Part shown: positions 1 to 9,552 of the stretch, piece by piece | How positions within the stretch are numbered: position 1 is the first letter of the stretch | Layout: each line of letters starts with the position of its first letter | Source: Chryseobacterium artocarpi | Lineage (GTDB): Bacteria > Bacteroidota > Bacteroidia > Flavobacteriales > Weeksellaceae | DNA length: 64,000 bases | Assembly (NCBI RefSeq): GCF_001684975.1 | Contig: NZ_MAYH01000034.1 | Location: forward strand, 1-64,000 | Reading direction: 5' to 3' | Made by a program: the position numbers and the translations under genes | Notes under the pieces: generated by a model | The model's input: only the letters and a program-made list of their open reading frames with translations | Database searches by the model: none | What the model was told of the DNA's origin: nothing

Positions 1-3000
1 TATAGTTGTACTTCATTTTCTTCAGCACTTTTCCATCCACATCCACTACTTTCTCAAGCCTGTTTGCGGAATCATAAAGATATAATTCCCTGATCCCTGA
101 TGGTGGAGTGATGCTTCTTACTCCAATCAATGGATCATAAGTATAGGTTGTAACCTTATTATTAGACAGTCCATTTCTGAAAGTATTAAGGGCATTCAAT
201 AAATCCGTTTCATCATTATTTCTACCTGCTGATGCATCAAGATTAGAAGCATTTACAAGAGTACTAATAAGCGATTGAGAAACATCTGCATATCTGGCAT
301 TCTCTATTTTAGCAATTGGATATGTGTTGTTATATCCCCAGATAATCACTGTAGAAATACCATCTTTGGTAGTATACTGTTGAAGATTACCTTTATCATC
401 ATATTTGTCATAGGTGATTTCTGTGGAAGCAACATCTAACAAATCTTTTGAATTCACTTTATAAGGTAGGGTCAATCCTGACGTTTTCATATCTGCTTCT
501 GCTTGATTAACAGGATATAAAGTTTCAAATTTTGATAAAGTTTTCTGATTATTAGCTATAGATTGGGTAGTTACCGTTTCTAAAGGAATGCCCACCATGT
601 TTTTACCTACCATAAGTTCATTGCCTTTTTCATGAGCATAACCATATGAAGTTTCATTAACTTTCAAATCCGGAAAAGTTACTTTTTGTGATGTTTGTTG
701 ATAATGTAAAGGATTATTATATAAGTACTCGACAGTGGTTCTGGCAACACCATTATCAAAGTTTTCATTAGTAGTTACTTTTGACAGGTAATAATCATGT
801 GAAAAGAATTTATATTGAAGTACTTCTCCAAACATTCTAAGGTCGATAGGAGGAAAGTAGTAGATTCCATAATCTAATGGCTTGCCAAAGCACGGATTAA
901 AGCCAGTATTATTCTTTACTATATCTGAAGCTGTACATTTATAGGTCTTTTTTGAAATCATTTGAGTATCACCATACTTAATTCCTGTAAAATTCAAAAA
1001 TTCCTCTTTTTTACTAGTGTTATAGAAATATTCGTTTATTACTTCCTTAACCGGGCTTAATACTCCATTCTTAAGAATCAAATCTTCTGTCTTTTTAACA
1101 AGTCCTTTATTCCATTTTGAATTAGAATAATTTCCTCCTCGGTAAATTCCTTCTCCAAATATATTTGATGCTATTGGGTCACTTCCTGCAACGTATTCAG
1201 TAAATGTTCCTCCTTTTTCAAAGTTTAATCCACCATAACTTTTTGTTACATACTCATACCCTACATTTTGTGATTCATTTCCAAAAAGAGGAATTAAGCT
1301 GTTCGAAAAAATACTAACATATTTGTATGGTGTATATTGGTAAAACATTGGATTGAGCTCAGTTGGCGGGCAATAGTGTACCCCTTGTGTATACTTCCAA
1401 AGAACAGGCATAAAAGAGCTTACACCAGAAGATTTATTAAGCTGATTTTTATGAGAATAGTACCATTTTTCAATTTTTGGAGATAAAGAAACATTATCAT
1501 AATGTTCTATTTTCTCTACACGGTTTCCTCCGATAGAAAGATTTGTATCCACAACACTATCAGGAGCATCAATATACCTGAAACTAACTCCACCTCCAAA
1601 ACATGGTCTTGATACGCTGATGGAAACTTGATATTCTACAGAAGCTTTAGCATCAAGATAATATTCATTAGTCCCTCCTGGATAATAATAAGGACTTGCT
1701 TCATTTATATAGCCAAGAGAACTTAAGGTACTTAACTTTTCAAATTGCCCTGTTGAAAGATTTTTAACCTTAATGTAAACCCGAACCTGATGGGTCATAG
1801 CAGAACAATCCTGATTAAATTTAGCTCCTCCAGAAAATTTTATCATCTGAGATTTTCCAGAATAAATTTTTTTCGTGGTTGTATTACTATCAGTTATATC
1901 ATCTGTCAATACTGTCATATAATCAGATTTAGTGGGAGCTGGGGTTATCTTAGTTCCCCATTTAGTATGTGGCTCATAGAATATTTTACTATATCCTTTA
2001 GTGGGATAAGTAATTTTTGATAATAAACCTGATTGTGAAAGATTAGTATCAATCTCTCTATTTGCAAAGGAAAAATTAATAAAATCCAAATAATAATGAT
2101 CTACTTTTCCAATCAAGTGAGAGTTTTGTGTTGCCCCATTAAAATATCCCCAAAAATCCTGAGCATTAGATAATCTTCGTGGAAGGAGTTCAGGATTAAT
2201 ATATTCAAATTTATATTGTTTAGTATTTGTTTCAGAATAAACTTTTGTTAAAAATACCCTATTGTTTGATGTTAACAAATATTCCATTTTATAGGTATCA
2301 ATAATAGTTGGATTACCGTTACCATTTTCTTGCAAATTTTTAATTTCATGCAAATATCCTGATCGATTCTCTTGTGTATTTTCTCCTAAAGGAGCATAAT
2401 TAAATTCCAAAACATTCTGATTGATATTATTTCGTATTTTTTTTAGACGATGGCTATCATAAGATACAATTGTAGAGGTTTTCTTCATTCCGTTTATGGA
2501 AGCAAAAGGAATTCCTTGATCAGAAGAACAATTAATAGACATCATCGTATCAAAGAAGTTATAAGTATTATTATTATTTGCAGTATATCTAAGTGGATCG
2601 GGACCATATTCAAAATAGACAATGTTATTTTTTGTATCCTCAATACGAGTAAGGAAATATGCAGATTCAAAAGAGACTTCTGAAGGGACCCATCCTATAC
2701 CTTGCACCCTGCTTTCACTGGATTCCGTGACAGTGAAATAATATTTTATACCTTGCGGTGATATAATTAAAAAGCCTTCAGGAATCTTTTTTATTTTGAA
2801 ATCACTTTTTTTCTCTTGAATCCAAGTGTCTGCTCCGTGTCGTACAAATGATGTGGAAAATACTCCGGGTATATTTACTCTGTATAAATCTTTCTCCGTA
2901 TCAAAGTTTTCCATCATACTGGTATATTCATAAAAGTTAAGCTGTAATGCTCTATACCCTGTGGCTTGATCTTCAGTCTCATCTTTTTGCCAAAGTGCAC

Positions 3001-3352
3001 CATTTAAAGGATCCTCTTTATCTCTTACAATTTTAGAAATTATACCATTAGCACTCATTGTCCAGCCCAACCCTGGAAGAGAAGTGTATTCATCTACTTT
3101 TATTCCGTTGCTTGAATATTTAAGAGATACAGGCACTTTTATGTCTCCTATTGAATATTCATAAAGAGGAATATCTTGCATCATAGTACCGGTATATTCT
3201 CCGATATTAACATTTCCGTAAGTTCCTAAATTATAAGAGTCTGGAGATGAAGGAAAAATATTGATGCTTGTATTAATATTATTATTAGGACCTTGAGAAT
3301 ATCCTTTTATAAATAAAGCCAACAGTAATGTTATGTAAATTTTCTTTTTCAT
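1..3352 (-). CDS. RHS/YD-repeat-like secreted protein, C-terminus beyond window edge
   Basis: An open frame runs from the ATG at 3352 to the left edge without a stop, giving about 1117 residues of an incomplete protein. It begins with a signal peptide (MKKKIYITLLLALF...GYSQ). A region follows with features of the N-terminal part of Bacteroidetes RHS-like proteins: 'SYNLGTYGNVNIGEYTG', 'DIPLYEYSIGDIKVPVSLKY', 'LPGLGWTMSANGIISK'. The last visible part has the tyrosine-rich 'YD' style (TYTYDPLIGVRSITPP, LYLYDSANRLEKVVD) that usually leads into the RHS core. It starts 4 nt after the stop of the upstream T9SS gene, so the two are probably one transcript. In this family a variable C-terminal tip may be a toxin, but that part is not visible here. 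The RHS-like call is secure; the function is not. Confidence 0.8.
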   Translation of the reverse strand, partial: MKKKIYITLLLALFIKGYSQGPNNNINTSINIFPSSPDSYNLGTYGNVNIGEYTGTMMQDIPLYEYSIGDIKVPVSLKYSSNGIKVDEYTSLPGLGWTMSANGIISKIVRDKEDPLNGALWQKDETEDQATGYRALQLNFYEYTSMMENFDTEKDLYRVNIPGVFSTSFVRHGADTWIQEKKSDFKIKKIPEGFLIISPQGIKYYFTVTESSESRVQGIGWVPSEVSFESAYFLTRIEDTKNNIVYFEYGPDPLRYTANNNNTYNFFDTMMSINCSSDQGIPFASINGMKKTSTIVSYDSHRLKKIRNNINQNVLEFNYAPLGENTQENRSGYLHEIKNLQENGNGNPTIIDTYKMEYLLTSNNRVFLTKVYSETNTKQYKFEYINPELLPRRLSNAQDFWGYFNGATQNSHLIGKVDHYYLDFINFSFANREIDTNLSQSGLLSKITYPTKGYSKIFYEPHTKWGTKITPAPTKSDYMTVLTDDITDSNTTTKKIYSGKSQMIKFSGGAKFNQDCSAMTHQVRVYIKVKNLSTGQFEKLSTLSSLGYINEASPYYYPGGTNEYYLDAKASVEYQVSISVSRPCFGGGVSFRYIDAPDSVVDTNLSIGGNRVEKIEHYDNVSLSPKIEKWYYSHKNQLNKSSGVSSFMPVLWKYTQGVHYCPPTELNPMFYQYTPYKYVSIFSNSLIPLFGNESQNVGYEYVTKSYGGLNFEKGGTFTEYVAGSDPIASNIFGEGIYRGGNYSNSKWNKGLVKKTEDLILKNGVLSPVKEVINEYFYNTSKKEEFLNFTGIKYGDTQMISKKTYKCTASDIVKNNTGFNPCFGKPLDYGIYYFPPIDLRMFGEVLQYKFFSHDYYLSKVTTNENFDNGVARTTVEYLYNNPLHYQQTSQKVTFPDLKVNETSYGYAHEKGNELMVGKNMVGIPLETVTTQSIANNQKTLSKFETLYPVNQAEADMKTSGLTLPYKVNSKDLLDVASTEITYDKYDDKGNLQQYTTKDGISTVIIWGYNNTYPIAKIENARYADVSQSLISTLVNASNLDASAGRNNDETDLLNALNTFRNGLSNNKVTTYTYDPLIGVRSITPPSGIRELYLYDSANRLEKVVDVDGKVLKKMKYNY

Positions 3353-3355
3353 CGT

Positions 3356-4900
3356 TTACTTCTTAATCAGCTTCGCATTCGCTGTTTTGTTATCATTAGT
3401 TTTTATAGTAATCACATAAGCTCCCTGAACCAAAGCCTGGGTATTAATCTTAGTCACTCTATTCTTTGTTTTCAGGTTTTGTAACTGCCTTCCACTCATA
3501 TCATACAGCATAATTTCAGCTTCCTTAAAATCAAAGCCGATTTCTACATAAGCATAATCTGTGACTGGATTTGGATAGATTTTAATGTCATATTTTTCAA
3601 TCAGGTCATTTACCTGCTTATCACCAAGCTTTACAATTTTCCAGTTCTCTTTGCCTAATTCTTCAGCACTGGTTCCGGCAAGGATAATAGAGCCATCTCT
3701 GTTTAGTTTTAAATCAGAAAGCCTTTCTTCTCTTTTTCTGGATTCACCTTTCACATGTTTTCGCCACTGTTCATTGCCGTTTCCATCAAGATACAGCATC
3801 CAGAAAGTTTCATCATCCGTTTCTATTCTTCCTTCAGCTTGAGTATAACCTCCTAATAAAATTCCTTTTGAAGACTTATCATCTGCTGAATGAATCACAC
3901 TCATTCCCATTAAAACATCTCTGTTTTTAAAGTTGTAGGATTTTTGCCACTGCTCGTCTCCTTTTTCATTCAAAGCTACTAGCCAAAGGTCTGTTCCTTC
4001 TTCAATTCCTACTGTTTTGTTTCCAGAACGATCAGATCTCGATTCACCGCCAATAACATAACCATTGGAAGTTAAAGCAAGGGTTCTGAGGTGATCATCT
4101 TCTTTTCCACCATAGTTCTTTTCCCATTCTACTTTTCCATTTTTGTCCAATTTTACGATCCAATAGTCACCTTCTCCGTAATTTTCTGTTTTTTTATGAC
4201 CATTATTTCCGCTTCGTGAGTAGATTCCCAGTAAAGCTCCGCCATCTTTGGTAGGAATCATTTTCTCTACTTCATCCAGACCTTTTCCACCAAGGATAAT
4301 TTGTGAGATTTCTTTACCGTCTTTATCCAGTTTAATGATTAAAACATCTTTAGAACCATAACCTTTTGATGAGTTTTGGATATTTCCAGCAACAATAAAG
4401 CCCTGATCCATCGTTTGGATAACCGATCTAGCTTCTTCATCGGAAGAGCTTCCCAAGGTTTTCTGCCATAATTCATCCCCAAATTCATTGATTCTGATCA
4501 GCCAGATATCCGATCCGCCTTTTGCTTCATCTTTTTTATCCTGTCCTTTTCCTGAATACGAAGTTCCTGCAAGTAAAAATCCTCCATCCTGAGTAGTGAC
4601 GGTTGCAGATAAATAATCATGGTTTTGTCCTGAAAAATATTTTTCCCAAGCCTGCTCACCTTGCTGATTCAGTTTAACTAAATGGAAATCATAGCCATTG
4701 TTCTGCTTACTGTCTGTAGTCTGAACCCTATCGCTTTGTATAGAACTTCCTGTGATAAGATATTGCTGATCAATGGTGGTCGTTACCTGACTTAAGAAAT
4801 CCTGAGTAGAGGATTTGATATCTTTTTGCCAAATCACTTCCTGCGCCGACACACCCATAGCTGCACATAATGTATATGCGCCGAGATAAAATTTCTTCAT
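3356..4900 (-). CDS. T9SS type A sorting domain protein with beta-propeller-like repeats
   Basis: A 514-residue secreted protein. The signal peptide ends near residue 20 (...GVSAQ). From about residue 25 to 430, units of roughly 50-60 residues recur with the pattern 'W-hydrophobic-hydrophobic-K/R-L/I-D/N-x-x-G-x-x-x-W-x-K' followed by 'T-x-D-G-G-F/A-hydrophobic-L/V-x-G'. Such repeats probably fold as a beta-propeller. The C-terminus is a classic type A T9SS signal (IKIYPNPVTDYAYVEI, GAYVITIKT, final KK), so the protein should cross the outer membrane by the type IX system and be surface-anchored or released. It is the first gene of a pair with the RHS-like protein. The ligand or partner is unknown. 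Confidence 0.87.
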   Translation of the reverse strand: MKKFYLGAYTLCAAMGVSAQEVIWQKDIKSSTQDFLSQVTTTIDQQYLITGSSIQSDRVQTTDSKQNNGYDFHLVKLNQQGEQAWEKYFSGQNHDYLSATVTTQDGGFLLAGTSYSGKGQDKKDEAKGGSDIWLIRINEFGDELWQKTLGSSSDEEARSVIQTMDQGFIVAGNIQNSSKGYGSKDVLIIKLDKDGKEISQIILGGKGLDEVEKMIPTKDGGALLGIYSRSGNNGHKKTENYGEGDYWIVKLDKNGKVEWEKNYGGKEDDHLRTLALTSNGYVIGGESRSDRSGNKTVGIEEGTDLWLVALNEKGDEQWQKSYNFKNRDVLMGMSVIHSADDKSSKGILLGGYTQAEGRIETDDETFWMLYLDGNGNEQWRKHVKGESRKREERLSDLKLNRDGSIILAGTSAEELGKENWKIVKLGDKQVNDLIEKYDIKIYPNPVTDYAYVEIGFDFKEAEIMLYDMSGRQLQNLKTKNRVTKINTQALVQGAYVITIKTNDNKTANAKLIKK

Positions 4901-4946
4901 TCCCGTGTATTTTTGAGTTTTAATGATTAGTTTTTAAAAATTTTCA

Positions 4947-4975
4947 CAAATTTAGCTTTTTTCAATAATCACAAA
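4947..4975 (-). promoter_or_regulatory. candidate Bacteroidetes promoter for the T9SS/RHS pair
   Basis: Read on the minus strand, a TTTG is followed after 17 nt by TAAATTTG, matching the Bacteroidetes -33/-7 pattern (TTG-N17-20-TANNTTTG). It lies about 47 nt upstream of the start codon at 4900. It is a motif match only. Confidence 0.5.
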
Positions 4976-5185
4976 TCATATTAATGTGATTTAATATTCA
5001 AATTCTTACTTTAGTTTTATCACCTATTTGCGATTCTTTCACAAAGCTACTACAGCAAAGCGACAGAACCTGACGCAATATATCAGCTTTCTACAAAAGA
5101 CACTTCTAAAGTTCTCTTTATAAAACCCAAAAGAACCTTGAGACATACTTACATTTTCAATATATTCGCTATATAAAATCAGAAC

Positions 5186-7987
5186 ATGAAAAACAGGCTG
5201 GTAGCATTTTCTATATTGATTACCCAAATCATTTATGCGCAAAATTATTCCCAATATGTAAATCCATTTATTGGTACGGGAGGTCACGGACATACCTTTC
5301 CCGGAGCAATCGTTCCTTTCGGAATGGTACAGCTTTCCCCCGATACAAGAATTGACGGAAGCTGGGATGGCTGTAGTGGTTATCATTATTCAGATTCTGT
5401 GATTTATGGTTTTTCCCATACTCACCTCAACGGAACAGGAGTCTGGGATTACGGAGATATTATGCTGATGCCTACCATGGGAAATCCAAGCTTGAACAGC
5501 AAAGATTATTCTTCGAAATTCTCTCACAAAAATGAAAAAGCTTCCGCTGGATTTTACAGTGTGAAGCTGGATAAAAATAATATAGACGTTCGCCTGACTA
5601 CCACAAAAAGAGTCGGGTATCACGAATATACTTTTAATAATGCCGGAAATGCCAACATTATACTGGATCTCAACCATCGTGATAAGCTTCTCGAAGGGGA
5701 AGTAAAAATCATTGATGATAAAACCATCGAAGTTTTCAGAAGAAGTGAAGCTTGGGCAACCAATCAATACATTTATGCAAGAATTGAGTTTTCAAAACCA
5801 ATGAAAATTTCCAAGAAGGAAGGGAATGGCAAAAATGAAAACAACCTGTTGTCCGGAACAAAACTGGCTCTTGCATTCTCCACAGATGTTAAAAAAGGAG
5901 AAAAGATCAATGTAAAAGTGGCAATTTCTCCTACAGGATATGAAGGAGCAGAAAAGAATATGCTTGCAGAAAGTCAATCCCTGAATTTTGAACAGGTAAA
6001 AAAACAGGCAGTTGCCGATTGGGATAAAGAATTGTCGAAAATAGAAGTAAAGTCTGACGATAAAAATAAATTGTCTATTTTTTATACAGCGATGTACCAT
6101 GTTTTTACCCAGCCGAATATCAATATGGATGTCGACGGAAGATACAGAGGTCGTGATAACAAGCTTTACACAGCAAAAGATTTTGATTATTACACCGTAT
6201 TTTCACTTTGGGATACTTTCAGAGGAGCACATCCTTTAATGACTTTGATCGATAGAAAAAGAACAGCTGACTTTATCAATACTTTTATCAAACAATATGA
6301 ACAGGGCGGAAAACTTCCGGTATGGGAATTGGCTTCCAATGAAACGGAATGCATGATTGGTTACCACTCTGTTTCCGTGATTGCAGATGCGATGGCAAAA
6401 GGGATCAAGGGATTTGATTATGAAAAGGCATATCAGGCTTCAAAAAATTCGGCAATGCTCGATATTTTTGGTTTAAATGCTTATAAACAGAATAACTACA
6501 TCAGTATTGATGATGAACACGAAAGTGTTTCCAAAACCTTGGAATATGCCTATGATGATTGGTGTATTGCCCAAATGGCAAAGATTTTAGGCAAGAAAGA
6601 AGATTACCAGTACTTCATGAAACGTTCTCAGAACTGGAAAAACCTCTATAATCCTAAAACTGGTTTCATGCAGCCAAGAAAGAACGGAAACTGGTATGAA
6701 CCATTTGATCCGAGAGAGGTCAACAACAATTATACAGAAGGAAATTCATGGCATTATTCTTACTCTGTACAGCAGGATATTCCTGGGCTTATAGCAGCTC
6801 ATGGTGGTAAAGAAAAATTTGAACAGTTCATTGATGCTATCTTTGCAGCACCCGACAAAACAACAGGTAGAGAACAGGTAGATATTACAGGTTTAATGGG
6901 ACAGTATGCACAGGGAAATGAGCCCAGCCATCATATTGCTTACCTATACAATTTTGTAGATAAACCGGAAAAAACAGATGCTAAAATTAAATACATCCTC
7001 AATAATTTCTATAAAAACACTCCAGGCGGGCTGATCGGAAATGAAGACTGCGGACAGATGAGCGCATGGTATATTTTAAGTTCTATGGGAATCTATTCTG
7101 TAACACCCGGATTACCGGAATGGGAAACGACAACTCCTTATTTTGATGAAATTAAAATTCACCTTGAGGATGGAACTACAAAAACCATTACTAAAAATAC
7201 AGGTAAAGCAGAACTTAAAAAACTGGGATTTGAAAATATAAAACCTATCAGTGACTCCAAATATGCACAACTCACGGCTTCCCCAGTGATTGCTGCAGAC
7301 AGAATTTTTGATTTTTCCACTAAAGTGGAGATCACACCGTTAAATCCAGGTGACAAAATCTATTATATGACTATGGATGAGAGTGATGCCAACAAAAGAA
7401 AAACATTCACGGTCTACAAAGCACCATTCACCATTACGAAAACAACACAGGTTCATGCATATGCGGAAAGAAAAGGCGAAAAAAGTTCAGTGACTGTAGC
7501 CAATTTCAACAGAAGACCTAATTATTGGGACATCAATATCCTTTCAAAAGCGACTCCTCAATATACAGCCAACGGAAAACTGGCATTAATCGACGGAATC
7601 AGAGGGGATGTTAATTGGAGAAAAGGTGAATGGCACGGATATCAGGGGCAGAATTTTGAAGCAATCATTGATTTTAAATCTCCACAACAGATCACATCAT
7701 TGTCATCCACTTACCTTCAGGACAGCAAAGCATGGATCCTGATGCCTTCCAAAGTAGAATATTATGCATCAATGAATAATAAAGATTTTATCCTTCTGAA
7801 AACAATCGATAACGATATTGATCCAAAGGATGAAAAAGTACAACTTAAAGATTTTACCACTGAAATTCTTCCTACTGAAGCCAGATATATTAAGGTAAAA
7901 GCATATTATTACGGAAAATTACCGGAATGGCATCAAGGAGCTGGCGGAGAAGCCTACATCTTTATTGATGAAATTTCCGCGAAATAA
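5186..7987 (+). CDS. GH92 family alpha-mannosidase, secreted
   Basis: A 933-residue glycoside hydrolase of family 92, calcium-dependent exo-acting alpha-mannosidases that trim mannose from glycans. The signal peptide ends near residue 19 (...IIYAQ). The diagnostic start of the mature protein (YVNPFIGTGGHGHTFPGA..VPFGMVQLSPDT) and the catalytic-domain motifs (SLWDTFRGAHPL, WELASNETECMIGYHS, GNEDCGQMSAWYILSSMGIY) are all present. A C-terminal region from about residue 780 resembles an F5/8 type C-like beta-sandwich (VNWRKGEWHGYQGQNFEAII). There is no T9SS sorting domain, so it is probably periplasmic or exported to the outer membrane in another way. No SusC/SusD pair is nearby, so it is not part of an obvious polysaccharide utilisation locus in this window. 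Confidence 0.95.
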   Translation: MKNRLVAFSILITQIIYAQNYSQYVNPFIGTGGHGHTFPGAIVPFGMVQLSPDTRIDGSWDGCSGYHYSDSVIYGFSHTHLNGTGVWDYGDIMLMPTMGNPSLNSKDYSSKFSHKNEKASAGFYSVKLDKNNIDVRLTTTKRVGYHEYTFNNAGNANIILDLNHRDKLLEGEVKIIDDKTIEVFRRSEAWATNQYIYARIEFSKPMKISKKEGNGKNENNLLSGTKLALAFSTDVKKGEKINVKVAISPTGYEGAEKNMLAESQSLNFEQVKKQAVADWDKELSKIEVKSDDKNKLSIFYTAMYHVFTQPNINMDVDGRYRGRDNKLYTAKDFDYYTVFSLWDTFRGAHPLMTLIDRKRTADFINTFIKQYEQGGKLPVWELASNETECMIGYHSVSVIADAMAKGIKGFDYEKAYQASKNSAMLDIFGLNAYKQNNYISIDDEHESVSKTLEYAYDDWCIAQMAKILGKKEDYQYFMKRSQNWKNLYNPKTGFMQPRKNGNWYEPFDPREVNNNYTEGNSWHYSYSVQQDIPGLIAAHGGKEKFEQFIDAIFAAPDKTTGREQVDITGLMGQYAQGNEPSHHIAYLYNFVDKPEKTDAKIKYILNNFYKNTPGGLIGNEDCGQMSAWYILSSMGIYSVTPGLPEWETTTPYFDEIKIHLEDGTTKTITKNTGKAELKKLGFENIKPISDSKYAQLTASPVIAADRIFDFSTKVEITPLNPGDKIYYMTMDESDANKRKTFTVYKAPFTITKTTQVHAYAERKGEKSSVTVANFNRRPNYWDINILSKATPQYTANGKLALIDGIRGDVNWRKGEWHGYQGQNFEAIIDFKSPQQITSLSSTYLQDSKAWILMPSKVEYYASMNNKDFILLKTIDNDIDPKDEKVQLKDFTTEILPTEARYIKVKAYYYGKLPEWHQGAGGEAYIFIDEISAK

Positions 7988-8002
7988 AAACAATTACAAT
8001 AC

Positions 8003-8779
8003 ATGAAAAAGTTATCATTACTTCTATTTTTTCTTTTAAGTTTTATAAATGTTTCAGCATGCAAATGCGTCATGAGTAATTTTGCAGAAAATTATTTAGA
8101 TGCTGATGTTGTGGGCGTTATCAAAATTCTAAAAGTATATGGTGAAAACGCTCAGCAAAGAACCTATAAAGCAGATATTGAGTTCGAGAAGTTATACAAA
8201 GGAGCGAAATTCGCAACATTGAATGTAAGAGGATTAATCGGTAATTCGTCCTCTGCAGCTTGTGAAAAAGATGTAAAACCTAATGAAAGATATTTGATTT
8301 TATTAAAAGGATCAAACAAGAATTTTTCTATTTCCTCATGCTCTCCTATGTCTCAACTACAAAAAAAGCCTACTAAGGATGAAAGTATTGAACTGGAAAA
8401 ATTGAGCAAGGTTTTTTCTTATCTTGACAAAAATAAATTCAAATTTAAAGGTCTTCAATTTACTTATTACTATGATGAAACAATGGGAGCTAATACAAAA
8501 TCTGAGCTTTCAAAAATAAGCAACTTCAAACCCAAGCAGCCATTTGCCATATACAAAGTTAAGTTGAATGATTCTTTCAAAATTAAAGAAATTACACCAA
8601 TGACAACTTTTGGCAGCAAAGACAAAACTATAGAAGCCATCATGAAAAAAAATCTGACCATTGAAACCCCAATGTTTAAAGATACTTCAGAAAAAAATGA
8701 ATACCTGGTATTACTTTTTTACAACAAACAAAATATCAAAACAGAGAACAAAGAGATCATATCTGATTCCTGGTTCTAA
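8003..8779 (+). CDS. secreted protein with TIMP/netrin-like N-terminal domain
   Basis: A 258-residue protein 15 nt downstream of the GH92 gene, probably co-transcribed. The signal peptide is followed by 'SACKC'. This is both a possible lipobox (V-S-A-C) and the exact arrangement seen in TIMP/netrin-module proteins, whose mature chain starts with Cys-x-Cys. Residues 20-120 contain further pattern elements of that fold: 'ADVVGVIKILKVY', a beta-strand 'YKADIEFEKLYKG', a cysteine at 'AACEKD', then 'ERYLILLKG' and 'ISSCSP'. The C-terminal half (about 140-258) is not recognised. In animals the fold inhibits metalloproteases; its bacterial role is mostly unknown. Whether the mature protein is lipidated cannot be decided from sequence. 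Confidence 0.75.
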   Translation: MKKLSLLLFFLLSFINVSACKCVMSNFAENYLDADVVGVIKILKVYGENAQQRTYKADIEFEKLYKGAKFATLNVRGLIGNSSSAACEKDVKPNERYLILLKGSNKNFSISSCSPMSQLQKKPTKDESIELEKLSKVFSYLDKNKFKFKGLQFTYYYDETMGANTKSELSKISNFKPKQPFAIYKVKLNDSFKIKEITPMTTFGSKDKTIEAIMKKNLTIETPMFKDTSEKNEYLVLLFYNKQNIKTENKEIISDSWF

Positions 8780-8814
8780 AAAATAGCCTCTTCGCTTTTG
8801 AAGAGGCTATTTTT
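8779..8814. terminator. bidirectional hairpin terminator
   Basis: The stem AATAGCCTCTTC pairs with GAAGAGGCTATT around a 6-nt loop, with A-runs on the left and T-runs on the right. It lies between the convergent genes ending at 8779 (+) and 8826 (-) and can serve both. Confidence 0.85.
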
Positions 8815-8825
8815 ATCTTAATATC

Positions 8826-9548
8826 TTAATTCATTCTTTCTGCCCATTGAAGAACTTCCGGAAGTTCCATATCGGAAAATTCAATATGAATTACTCTTCT
8901 TTTTTTTCCATTGGTTGTTCTGTTTGAGCCGTGTAACGTAAGAGGTTTCATAAGCATTATTCCTCCTTTTTCCACCTTACAGATTTCTTCAGTTTCTACT
9001 GCCCAGTCAATAGTTTCCGGTCTGTAAATTCCTTTACTATGAGACGTTGGAATCACTTTTAACGCTCCGTTATTTTCATCCGTATCATCCAGATGAATTC
9101 TGATAGTATAAATATTTTCCAAAACATTTAATGGAGGCTGAACGGCAAACTGATTCTGTTTTGTAGTCCAGGGACCAAAACCAGATAATTCCAGCTTCTT
9201 ATCAACGGAAATAGTCAGATCCTGATGATAAGCCACATACCAATTAGATGTTTCAGGTTTATCAAAATAGATACTTTTAACTACAAAATATTTTTCTCCA
9301 AAGATATTCTTTACAACCTCTTTAATATTATCATTAAAGATGAGGTCTTTTATCTCCGGTATTTCCTTTAAAAACTGTCTTATTGCAAAAAGATCTTCCG
9401 ATTTCCTGAAGTTCTCTCGTGTAGTGTCAATATGATCTAAAACATTAATTATTCGTCTGACTTCTTCATCAGAAAAGACCTTGTTTATAACTGAAAAGCC
9501 ATATTTTTCAATATGGCTTTTGTATGTTTCTAAGTTTTTTAAACTCAT
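8826..9548 (-). CDS. phytanoyl-CoA dioxygenase (PhyH) family protein
   Basis: A 240-residue member of the PhyH family of non-haem iron, 2-oxoglutarate-dependent oxygenases. The iron-binding facial triad is visible as H-x-D in 'YHQDLTIS' (about residues 127-129) and the distal His in 'PLTLHGSNRTT' (about 207). A conserved Arg follows in 'KRRVIHIEF'. The family hydroxylates lipids, amino acids and secondary metabolites, so the substrate cannot be predicted. It starts 4 nt after the stop of the symporter gene, so the two genes probably share a transcript, which hints that the transported acid or amino acid may relate to the enzyme. No signal peptide; cytoplasmic. Confidence 0.87.
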   Translation of the reverse strand: MSLKNLETYKSHIEKYGFSVINKVFSDEEVRRIINVLDHIDTTRENFRKSEDLFAIRQFLKEIPEIKDLIFNDNIKEVVKNIFGEKYFVVKSIYFDKPETSNWYVAYHQDLTISVDKKLELSGFGPWTTKQNQFAVQPPLNVLENIYTIRIHLDDTDENNGALKVIPTSHSKGIYRPETIDWAVETEEICKVEKGGIMLMKPLTLHGSNRTTNGKKRRVIHIEFSDMELPEVLQWAERMN

Positions 9549-9552
9549 TAAT

